Assembly (NCBI GenBank): GCA_023634235.1
Contig: JAMKCF010000002.1
Location: forward strand, 1,575,001 to 1,639,000
DNA from: Pisaster brevispinus
Taxonomy: Eukaryota > Echinodermata > Asteroidea > Forcipulatida > Asteriidae
DNA: 64,000 bases
Direction of reading: 5' to 3'
Below the pieces are notes generated by a model. That model ran no database searches. It saw only the letters and a list, made by a program, of their open reading frames with translations, and was not told where the DNA came from. Within the stretch, counting starts at the first letter, position 1; each line of letters begins with the position of its first letter. Both the position numbers and the translations under genes were made by a program. Positions 24,043 to 34,688 of this stretch are shown here, piece after piece.

Positions 24043-24425
24043 AAGGGTCTGTACACGTTTGGTAACGGCTCTGAAAAATTAATGGCAATAAAAACTGACT
24101 TGGTAAGAAGTACAGCAGCTTTGGATAGTATAAAGCATTTTGAGAAACATTTCACTTCGAAGTACTGCGTTTATGGAAAAAGGAATCACTTTTTATCCCC
24201 AAAAATTTGAATCTGAGAAGTAAAGTTTCTCATATTGTGTATTCCTATTAGGGATTATTTTCCTGCGTGGACATAATCACTCCGGATTTTCGGCGATATC
24301 TCAGAAACACGACCAACTTTTGAAATGAAATTTTCACAGGTTATTTTTATTGTATATATTTACATTTATATAGGATTAAAACAATCAAACGGTCCCAAAA
24401 ACCAAAGGTATACTTTGCCTTAAAC
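24043..24425 (+). mobile_element. MITE, AAGGTATACAGTGCCTTTA-terminus subfamily
   Basis: Left end aaagggtctgtacacgtttg and right end ccaaaggtatactttgcctt are imperfect inverted repeats. The interior matches 8762-9200 (tgcgtggacataatcactcc, ttttgaaatgaaattttcac). Confidence 0.8.
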
Positions 24426-24429
24426 TGCC

Positions 24430-25911
24430 AAACACCTGGTTTTCGTGGTTAGTACATGTAGGCCTATTTTTTTTAATCTCTGTGTAATTAGCTATACACT
24501 TACCTGTTCGAATTACAAGTCTGGGGGCTGTTTCCTACCAACTCATTTTAACCCCTACCCCTTCCTGATAAAATGAGAATAATTCAAGACTTAAAAACAA
24601 CAAACCTATCACCCCACTGGCTAATCCCTACAAGTTTAATCCCAGGAAAGGCCACTAATCCCCTAACTAAATAAATCCCAAGTAATAAACCACAAAGGAA
24701 TAAATTCCAAATACACTGCCAAGATAAATACAGAACAGTAACTGTTTCAAGGTGTCAGCAAAGAACTTCAGGTGGAAACACTAGTGAGTGGTATGTGGTT
24801 TTTCTGTTGTCAAATTGTATTGTTGCCCAGTCTCCTGGATTACTGTGAATCTGTTGTGGCATTGATTTGTTCACATTGATTGATGTGTTTGTTTACGTGT
24901 GCCCCCAGTGCACAATAGAAGCTGCTACCCTGTCAAAAGAAATGTTGACAATGACTTTCCCAAGATTACCCAAGGCTCAAGAGCGGAGTTACATTTGAGG
25001 AAATGGAACACATTTTTTTTTAAATGTCAACACTCTAAAGTTATGTGTGTGCGGTACATAATAATCATAATAACGGTAGGCAAGGTTACATTGTTAATCT
25101 AGGTGTTGGTTTAAGCAGTTCAAATAAGCTTAACAACATACTTCATTTGTCATCTGGGAATAATATCTCGACACATATGGTTACGGTACACTACACATTT
25201 CATGAAAACTAAACACAGAACGATATTTTAGACTTCTTTTTTTTCCCAGATTCTTGTTGACACCTCTACACCAGCATTCTTTCTAAACCACTTCACCCCA
25301 GTATTCTGAACAAAATTCCTGTGCCCACCTGCGGTAGGTTTTTTTTTTTCAGTGTCTCTCTTGTACAGGTGAAACACAGAAGCACGATAGGTGCATGCCT
25401 GTGCACACTACACACTGGAAAGTCTGGGTAGTTATTTCCGTCAGCCTGTTAGGCTGCCAGCAAAATTTAAGAGCGCCCCGAACTCCGAAGTTGGCGTGTA
25501 TAGGGCCTATACACACCATCTGACATGAAGTGGTTAACATTTGTTCTTTGGCCCCACACCAACTAAAACACATCATGAGAACCAGTGGAAATCTATGTTC
25601 AGGCTGGCTAGTTTGTTGCCACCCACTATGACACGTAAACCATGGATTTATTTTAGATTAACTTGTTCCTTCGAAAAATGACAGCGTTGAAAGAAAACTG
25701 ATGACAAACGAACTGGACTGCTGGATAGCCATTGAACAAATTGAGGGCAAACCGTGTTTGGGAATTCAAAGCCCCTTTAGTGTGGATTGTAGTGTGGAAC
25801 ACCACACAAAATAGAGAGAAACTCATGCACGAAGCCTAATTATCAAAACGTAAACCCACAATTTTTTCTTTAAATCACAGATTTGAAGGTACAAAATGTA
25901 GGTCATGCGGC
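24430..25911. other. Non-coding stretch, no gene seen
   Basis: No domain, repeat copy or splice-supported frame was recognised. Confidence 0.45.
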
Positions 25912-26145
25912 CCTTCCATGGCAAAACAGCCCAACTTGAAAATTTTGGGTTTTTACATCAGATCATTTCTGGGTAAATTGAAGGTGCTTTTTCCATTTCA
26001 AAGTTTTAAAGGCATACTCTGTATGCTCTCTGAATATAACATGTCCTATCTCTGCCTCTTTTTACACATTTGTATGGCAAAACAGCTTATCTCTGTACTT
26101 GCTTTTCTCAAAGTCTCTTTTTTGAGGCTGTTTTGCCATGGAAGG
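25912..26145. mobile_element. Foldback/MITE with 20-bp perfect inverted termini
   Basis: CCTTCCATGGCAAAACAGCC at 25912-25931 has its exact reverse complement at 26126-26145. An internal partial copy, atggcaaaacagc, lies at about 26075. The 234-bp unit has no coding capacity. Confidence 0.8.
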
Positions 26146-29100
26146 ACCACATGGCTCTTATGGATTGTTGAAAAATGGTCCAATATTGCGCCCCTAGGGT
26201 TGTTGAACTTCAACCTGGATTTGGGGTACACTACTAGCCCTCTAAAAAGTGGCCCTATTTTGCCAAAAGGTGTAAAGTAATTTTTCCCAAGATGGAGTCT
26301 GGCCAGTTTAGTCGTTCAGGGGTGTTTTTATTTTGGATGAGCCTATCTCAAAAGCCAAACGGCTGACCTAACAAGAATTGAAAAGAAAAATGAAGTGGTA
26401 CACCCATTGTGGCCGATGGCAGAAATGGTGTTCAAAACCATCGGTTGTGCTCTGGCTTGGCTACTGACTGATGAATCGAATCAAGCTCTATGAAAGGGTT
26501 AATTGACCGTTAACCTCCATCCTGCCCGCACTATTATTCCGGACTTTCATCAGGGGGCCACAGTTAGTTTCCAATCAGGAATTTCAAAGTTGACTCATTA
26601 CAAAACCAGCATTGTTGGAGGGTCAAAATATGGGTCCACGAATTGAGGGAAACTGTCAACTAGGGATGGATTAAAATGAAAATGCCTCGTGAGAAGTTTG
26701 AGTTTGATTAAATAATATGTTTGTTCTGGATCAACCAAGTGTGATGGTGGGCCACCTCAGTAGGCCATGGTAACAAGACAAAGACAATGAAACCGTCTAT
26801 AAAGTTCTAGGGGCGAAGCAGAGAGTCATTTATCAAGGAGGAGGGCGAGAGTGATTTGTGGGAGGGAGGCTCTAGACAGTCACTAATCCAACAAAACATT
26901 CATTGCAATCATTTTGCACTACCTCTATCGGCCACTGAGGTCAGCGTTAGCTGAAATTAATTAAAATGTTTAGGCTATTGGGTGCTTTTCAAAATATCAA
27001 TAATTGGAAACTTTGAAACGCTAAGTGGTAAAAATTTTAATTGATGATTTAATGAAAGCAAATTTACACAGCCTTCAAACTGACAAGAATGTTGTGCTCA
27101 CATAAACTTGTGACGATTCCGTGTACAGAAGTTGAACGCTCTTCAAACGAGGTCAAGAATAAAGCTTTTAAATTACACAAGGTAAAACGCTGACGAGGTG
27201 ATATTGGCCAAAACTGAGCAAGGTGGTGACTGGAAAGTAGCGAGGTGGGCGGCCTAACAATTGAATGGGCAGGGCAACCAATAGCTCCAAGATTCCAAGC
27301 CTACATGTAGCATCCCTGGTCTTCCATTGATCTCTAACCTTGCAGACGTGAAGGTACCTGCTGTACCAACTGTACCTTACCCACAGAATGAATGATGTAC
27401 ATGTACCACAGCATATGGTGTTCATTTCCACCACTACCCTATCAATTAGCTCAGTTTAGACAGTTTTATCTGGGATTCAACAGTGGAAGTTGAAACAGGT
27501 GGCATTCATGTTCTGTAGGGAGCCCGCCCACTTCTTGTCTGCAAAGTTAAAAGTTTGAGCTGAGACCAAAGACCATGACCATGCATAGACGATGGACGCT
27601 TGACATTGCAGAGGTCCAGTGCCAAACCTAGTTTAATACACCCTCAACAATGACTTAACTCTTATCGTCCACAGTTAACTGTATTAAGTGTGCAGGAGGG
27701 TCATTAGTACAATATTGACTTGTCATGTGTACACATCGGTAGACTCTTTTCAAGTCCAAAAGTCCATGGTAGAATCAGTGTATGGACAAGTTTGATACTT
27801 CTGAGGGGCTATTGCCCTAGACCGTTGCCTCAGTGCTTCTCGATATGAAATTATTTTCATCAACAAAATGCAGTACTTAACAAATTTATGAATCTGCACA
27901 TTTGTGGTAATTTCACAAGTTCATATCAAAGAATAGTTTAAAGTGATTCTGGTTTCCACATGGGTCTATACCTCGACATACCTTTGACATACCTCTTTTA
28001 AAAGAACAATTTTGTGAAAGTCAGTGGTTTGTTTTACAGAATGTGTAAAGTCTCTCTTTGCATATTGACTATATGCTACTAAGCTATGCTACATGTTCAT
28101 TGTTATCAATAATGAGTCAAAACGATACCAGCTAGTGTCTAAATGTTGTAAAAGGTATACATGTATAGATAGATTGCACATGACGCCATTGACTGCCATC
28201 TTTGACATGTTTGATGACAAACAATGGAAAAGTGCACGCGTGTACGCACTGTGCACAACTCGCAGCCAATGATATCCTTCCACGCGTGCACGTTTCATCA
28301 GCGATGGCGGCCAATGCAAGGGGTCTATTGGACAAAATGAAAACAAAACTAGTTCCAATAGTGCAAGGAAACCAGATTTAAACTTGTATCTAAATCTGGT
28401 TTTCTTCGAAATGAAACCACATTTAAATAATATCAAATTAGTGTCCAAGTGATTGAATATTTGTAATAATTGTACATCAATGTACAAATTACAACGACAA
28501 CGACAACCGATTGGCATAATATTGACCAGTCAGTTCAGTCTAAGTATGACAGTCAAGTACAATGGGGAAGTTTCATCTGACAAGTCTCCTCTATTCTAAC
28601 AAAGAAAAAATTATTTGTTCAATCAGCGGGTAGATAAACACTATTTATCAAATCTATTCCAAGGACGCGTTTACAAAGATGCCATAGAATGGCACTTATG
28701 CGAACCATTCAAGTTTTCAACACCTAAACAGAATCCGTGTTGAAACTTTTCAAAACAAATAAATAGCAGAACAGTGTTACTACAGCAACAGAGAAAATTT
28801 GACATGAGGGTGGTGGTTAGTAGGTCGTCTTGGCCTAATATTAAACACAAGATGTACCATAAATTTGGATAATTGATGTTTGTTCCATTTAAACCTTCGT
28901 ACATCTGCTTCCATGGTTCAACTATGCAATTTCGACGCCCATCTTGTCATGGTGCCCAAAAGAAGGGCATAAGGCTCTACACTCTTCTTCCAGGCAACCA
29001 AGGTACCTTTTCCGGTAGTAAAAAGTTGTAAGCAATAAATAAAATGGCTCCTGACAATAAAAATAATACTAGGCCTACGGCATTACAGTTATATTTGTGA

Positions 29101-29489
29101 CCAATGCTAGAAGAATTACCAAACAAAGGCATGTTTTACAATTCCCATGCAGAATTTAACCTTCCTATGATGATTTATAACTGGCAGGGAAAAAAATCAA
29201 ACTTCCAAACTCAGTTGTCTTGAAACACAACTTTCTCCGTCAATCTCTCGTTTATCCTTCCTAAATCAGAGCAGTACACGGCGCTCTATTCATACACACA
29301 CCACGAATGATCATACGATTTAAAACTGCTTAGACTACCAACAAAATTTACAACCCTCCCCCCCCCCCGACTTTGTTTATTTTAGAAACCAACACAAACC
29401 ACAGGTCAAGTTTTTCAATGAAGCACTCCACAAAATAATATTTCTTTGCAAATGCAATAAAACGGGTCAGATTTCACCCCATCACTCAC
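26146..29489. other. Non-coding stretch, possibly intronic
   Basis: No gene seen. If the signal-peptide exon at 29490-29609 is real, this is its first intron on the minus strand. A GC-rich patch at 28236-28290 has inverted gtgcacgcgtg / cacgcgtgcac motifs. A C run lies near 29358. Confidence 0.45.
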
Positions 29490-29609
29490 CAACTCCGTGT
29501 CAAAGTCAGCAGCGGCGTCGCTCACCAGCACAGCCAGGGCAACGACCACACAGACGGCACCGACCAGCCACGGCAGTGCCGGTAACTTAAGCCTTCCCGT
29601 TGACGGCAT
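29490..29609 (-). CDS. First coding exon of a secreted or membrane protein (signal peptide)
   Basis: Reading from the ATG at 29609, the exon encodes 40 residues: a short basic start (MPSTGRLKLPALP), a hydrophobic core of about 17 residues (roughly 14-30) and a small-residue region SDAAA followed by DFDTEL. This is the layout of a cleavable signal peptide with a site near residue 34-35. The frame ends exactly at a strong donor, TTG|GTGAGT, so the exon would be phase 0. The exon is clearly richer in G and C than its surroundings. I found no matching downstream exon on the minus strand, so the gene cannot be named; the intron may be very long, or the exon may be a chance open frame. An in-frame GTG upstream is not taken as a start because a normal ATG is present. 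Confidence 0.5.
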
Positions 29610-31864
29610 TTCAGGCCTCGTACACTGCCCTAAACGTCTGAGATTTACTAACACAGATTCCTAATACACCAAAGGAATCAAATGCAGACTTGGAGATGTG
29701 TTGATCACCTGAAGGAAGAGTAGAAAAAGTTGTTTTAATCCTATGTTGAAGGCACAGTCTCTACACACACATGGGCTTTGCAATGGTGTGTGCACTAAAC
29801 GTAAGCCACGCGTGTGATCAGCCGGTTGAAAGAAGTGTACAACTTTTGCCAAACATTTCCAATGGGAAACTAAAGTTTAGCTCAAGTAGATTGTTCCTGT
29901 AGACTCCGGAATGTAGCGGAAGTTCTTGGTTACCAAATGATCCACCTTGATCACAGACAGTTTGGTCGGATTTCAGGCAAATTCAGAGGTGAACCATGGA
30001 GTATCTGAACTTCATGAAATGCCAGGACCCCCATTCGCCGGGCTTCTCGCAAAAGCAGCACAGTGTGGCTACGTAACACACAGACTTCCCCAATGCCTTT
30101 ATTACACTATTGTAAAGCACTGATTGGATTGTTCCACTGAAGCACAAACAGGGGTGGTTTTTTATAGCTGTATGCCAGCCCTTAAATCCAGGATATTATT
30201 ATATCTACAAATTGTATTCATTGCAAAATAATTACATTCCGATCAAATGAAATGACAATAAACTATATTTATATCACATTCTACAACTATTTATGACATT
30301 TATATCTACCACAATGATATGTTTCTGTGTTACATTAAACCCAATAGTCGTACTTTCCCTAAGAACAAATGGAGCAGTCAATAATTCTTGCCATTAGTTA
30401 TTTTCAATGGTTCGATTACCTCAAGTCGTCACAACTTTTATTGTTCATGCTAATAAGTTTCCGTCAGTTATCGTGGCCGATCTTTATATAAACCTGCACA
30501 TAAAAAATACTGTTAGCAATCAAGTTTTTCAAATCCGAAATTCTTTCAAATCCACTGAAATGCTGTCGACCCTGCTGCAATAACGAATCAACAAACAAAT
30601 ATTAAACTAATTCGAATAACTAACTGTAAAATGTCGTTAACTGTTACTTGTGTATCAGTCATTATTGTTACCTATTTACATAACAAGGTTTTAAGAAGGG
30701 CTAGTGGAATAACGCAGAATAGCTGGGCCACAATACCAGACAGAGAGAAACCCTCTTTTATTTGTTTCGAACTCAATGGACTAGCGGAAACCCAACAGAC
30801 CAGATTGTTCAAGCACTAAAGGACAAAGTAACTAGACCGTGGTCAAATCTCTTTAGTTGGACAATAGTACAAGAGACACTGAAGATGTGCCCGTTGTATG
30901 TTCGAACAAAGAGATTACTAGTCAAAGAAAGTACATGCATCGCTATAAATTGTTGTTTACCTGTTGTTTACCTTGTATTTTTTATACTAAAGTTAACTTG
31001 TCATTGTTATCTATTACTAGTACCAGGAGTACTTTTGTGGTGCGTTTTATATTTTCAATATAAGTGCAAAATAGGGTTAATATCACAGAAAACAAAATTT
31101 GTTGGGCTATTTCCAATCAGAAAGCTTAAAGTTCACACCATCCAGAGCATCTGAAATACTGTCGAGGTTTAATCAGCTAAGCCCCCCCCCCCCCCCATCT
31201 GCTTATGGAACATAACACTCAATTAAAGACACTAGGCCCGTATGAGGTAGGGTACCTGACAGAGATAGCCGCATAAACAAGGGTCCGTTGGGTGCCATTT
31301 TCACAGGTTTTTAGTTGTATGGGTATTAAATATTAATTATTGAAACCTGATGATGAAAATGGATGTAATCTTCCACACAATGTTCCTAATCAGTCTTTGC
31401 GATTTCCAGATGCATTCACATATCAACCTGTAATGTTTTAAGACATTTTCTTTAACCAGAACTTTACCCCTTCCTTTGTGACTACAAAATGTTCGAACTT
31501 CAAACTGCAGTATAGCAATAAAAGTACAAAGAAAAATCGACAGTGCGCATGAACAAATAATGCAGCTTCCAGTTAGCTAATTACGATCCTTTGTTCGACC
31601 CAGGCGGATGGAAGACTTTATTAGGAAATAGAGAACAAGGAAATTTATCATTTCCAGTGTCGAGAAAAACTTGGACATGGTTCGTGAGCACATTACCGTA
31701 ACGCCAAAACAAAATTGAAATAATTTCTTTCTTTTTTTGGCGTAAGTGAACCGTCTTCTTTGAACAATGTACATGGAATTAACAATGTCCCACTCCCACT
31801 CTATACGATTATAATGTTTTCATTTTATCTCAAATGCCTGTCCTTCTAAACCTTCAACAAAGGA
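29610..31864. other. Non-coding stretch upstream of the signal-peptide exon
   Basis: No coding exon accepted. A TATA-like ctataaa on the minus strand at 30166-30160 lies about 550 bp before the ATG at 29609 and could belong to its promoter, but nothing else supports that. A C run lies at about 31181-31196. A hydrophobic 130-codon frame at 30762-31154 lacks any other support. Confidence 0.4.
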
Positions 31865-32016
31865 CTATAGACTGCGCAAGTCTCGCGCGTACTCGAAAAT
31901 ATTTGGGATCCGTTAAAGCGCGTGAGTTTGTTTCTTTCACGCGTTAAAGCAATGTACGTGGGACCACAGTGGTCCCAAAAACATTCGAATACGCGCGAGA
32001 CTTGCATGGTCTATAC
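31865..32016. mobile_element. Foldback element with CGCGCGAGACTTGC arms
   Basis: The left arm ctatagactgcgcaagtctc gcgcgtactcgaa and the right arm ttcgaatacgcgcgagactt gcatggtctatac are near-perfect inverted copies of about 40 bp. The CpG-rich interior carries inverted gcgtgag/cacgcg and a gggaccacagtggtccc dyad. No coding capacity. Confidence 0.8.
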
Positions 32017-32047
32017 GCTGCCCATGTTTCTATGTACATGTATAAAC

Positions 32048-32215
32048 ATTACAAAATAAAACTAGAGCTCAAGTGTTTGTCACAAGGAGCTCAAGTGTTT
32101 GTCACCTATTTCTATAAGTGTTACACAATAAAACTAAAGCTCAAGTGTTTGTCACAAAAAGGCTGGAGCTCAAGTGTTTGTCACCTGTTTCTATAATAAA
32201 CATTACAACATAAAA
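32048..32215 (+). repeat. Small tandem repeat with GAGCTCAAGTGTTTGTCAC modules
   Basis: The module agctcaagtgtttgtcac occurs four times between 32065 and 32184, in pairs. Each pair is flanked by attacaaaataaaact-type and cacctatttctataa-type sequence, giving a higher-order unit of about 75-80 bp repeated twice plus a partial third. Confidence 0.85.
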
Positions 32216-34454
32216 TCAAAACATTATTTTTGTTGTGTGCCGATAAAGAGGATACATTAGGAACAGATAATCAGCCAAGTTGATAAACATACTAAAACAA
32301 TTGTAACGTCATGATTGTTTTCTTTGTTTAATAACCAAACTTTAGCTCCCTGTTTTTCGGATATTTGATTCGTGAAACGATTTTTATTCTTCCTGTTTGC
32401 TGCCGTCCCTTTTAGTGGTCTGGGTGATGTAAGAAAAACTGCACATTCGAGTTGGATTCAATCGGTTAACTTCTTTGTCCACGAAAACAGATTGCACGTT
32501 CGATGTATAATTTGTTTAACTTCTAAGTTTATAGACGAACCATGCCCACTAAAATGGAGTGGTCAATGGGTGTCCGAGAGTACTACAGACATCATTGCAC
32601 CAACTCACTTTACAATAAATTGTTTTTTTCGAGTTGCAAATACTGTTTGTTCCGTTTCCGTTTGTCACTCGTGACCTTCTTTAAGGGTTTATTGTACTTA
32701 TCGGCCATTCTTATATAGGGGGGGGTGTTCGTACAGACATAGGCTTATTTAAATGGAGGTTCTAAACCTCTGACAGAACAGTGATTCCAATATTATTTAC
32801 AGAAATGACAAACAAAACAGAAACAAAATGGTGTCAGTCAATCAATAAAACAAACGACATTCAGACGCGACACGAATACGGCCGTTTTTGTTTCTGCATG
32901 ATCCCATTGCGGTCTTGTCTTTAAAAAGAAGTTGTTTTTGTGTATAGGAAAGACTTCCTCAATCCATTCCCAAGTGGTGACTCAGCAGACCCCTGGCGTA
33001 CTTAATCCGTCAAAACTTTCACGATGTTTGTTTCGCTTCGTGATGCGGTTTGTTTACAACTTTCACTCAATTGAATATCATTCAGCAAACTGTCATTGGA
33101 CCTATAGACTTTCATATTCAAAGTTGTCTATCATCGATCCCGTTCAAATCAGTGAAACGAAACCGAGGCTCGGAGTGGGAAATGGTCTGAACCTTTTTTA
33201 AGTATGACGAGTATCACCATTCATGATGATTGTTCTGAGACAAAGGAACAAGACATCGGTGATAATTGCACAGCATGTGCCATCTCGCAAAAAGGGGAAT
33301 GCCTAAAGTCAACACCACACGGTGACTCATCGACCAGACGACCACCACTGGCCATAGCCACCTGCGAGTACCGATTGATTACAGGGGACTACATGTCAAT
33401 GATGTGCCAATTCTGGCTATGGAGATTCCTATAAAACAGTGGTGGTGGTCGATACATCAAAGTGTTTTGTTCAGGTTTCCTGTTTGGTCTAGGACTGTGT
33501 AATAATAACTTTATATGTACCAACTGACGTTTTGAGCGATGGGGGGGGGGGGGATTCAGTCTTCAAAATGCCGTGTGAATGACCACCTTGTCACATAAAT
33601 CAACTCCTTGATTTTGTTTCTGTTATATTTTTGGCAACTCTGAGTTGCGGTGAATCAAGATCATTTGATTAGCCCATTAGAGTTCTTCTTGAGCAGTCTG
33701 AATCAAATTGTCATTCTGTTCATTGACCTCGTTAATGTCGGTTGGGCTATTGTTCATATTTTGCTAGCTCCTTAAAATTATACTTTTTTTTTTTACAGAG
33801 GATAAAGCTGGGTGGCAAATTTCAAAGGTTTCAGCGTATCCTTTTTATAGCAGGAAGATTTGAAGGGAAGAGACTCGTTACATGAAGAAGAATGAAGGGG
33901 TTTCTTGGTGGACTTTGAAGAGAGACTTAAGGGTGAGGAAGAGGATGACATAAGATCTTTCAGCAAGGAGAAACAATGTCAAATTATTCTTAACTTACTT
34001 GCAATTGACTAAAAGGCAGAATACTGATGATGAGAAGGTATAACCATGACAGGTTTGCAAAGAAATTTAGCAGACCACAGGGCGAGACCAAGATGAAGTT
34101 TACTCTTTGTGTATGTGACTATGGTCTGCTAAAAGCATGTTATTTTTAACAAGTTTCTGGAATTAATATTCGTTAGTATTTCGAGTGGCCTCCTTTTAAA
34201 TAGTTGAAGCTACTGATAAAAAACAACAAAACCATCGAAACACAATGAACATTCAACACAATTTAGACAAAATGATGACGAAAAGCATGCATCAATTACT
34301 AAACTTTCAGAGTTTTTAATGAAAGTTACCGCGGGCGAAGTGGTGTTATTCTCCGTTCAAGTTGCTTTAACATATCCATTGATTGACACTCGTGCAAGCC
34401 TTAAACAATCTGAAGGGCGCCACCAACTGGTGAAAGTTGTTTACTTCATTTTGG
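32216..34454. other. Non-coding stretch upstream of the Kelch gene
   Basis: No gene seen. An inverted pair (gaccaccactggccatagcc / ggctatgg...cagtggtggtgg) spans about 33338-33456. A 15-bp stem with one mismatch (tttagcagaccacag / ctatggtctgctaaa) lies at 34066-34133. A guanine run lies at 33541-33553. Confidence 0.45.
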
Positions 34455-34491
34455 CCAATCAGAGTGGAAGCCATTTAGCGGTTTGACCAAT
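34455..34491. promoter_or_regulatory. Two CCAAT boxes, probable Kelch-gene promoter
   Basis: CCAAT occurs at 34455-34459 (ttggccaatcaga) and again at 34487-34491 (ttgaccaatcacg), 32 bp apart and about 200 bp before the proposed start codon at 34689. Both are in the NF-Y-like context CCAATCA. No TATA box is evident. Confidence 0.45.
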
Positions 34492-34688
34492 CACGCATCA
34501 GATATCGACCAGCTTGTTTACAAGGTGCAGTGTGGTGGGGCATTTAAATTGTAAACAAGTGCCTGGCAACACATGCTAAATACGACGCGTTCATGTTAAT
34601 TCCTGACGACTGAAGCCTTTTTAGAGACCATTTTTCCATGAATTGATTTCATACATTGACAGGAAAAGGACTTAAGTGTATTCACAAT

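Noticed and set aside
28236..28290. CpG-containing inverted motif as a promoter
   Set aside because: Too short and isolated, with no exon nearby.
30631..31154. Overlapping frames, one hydrophobic with 130 codons
   Set aside because: Composition follows the AT-rich DNA; no family motif, no promoter and no splice partner were seen.
34066..34133. Hairpin as a microRNA precursor
   Set aside because: Only the outer 15 bp pair; the loop of about 38 bases shows no continuing stem.
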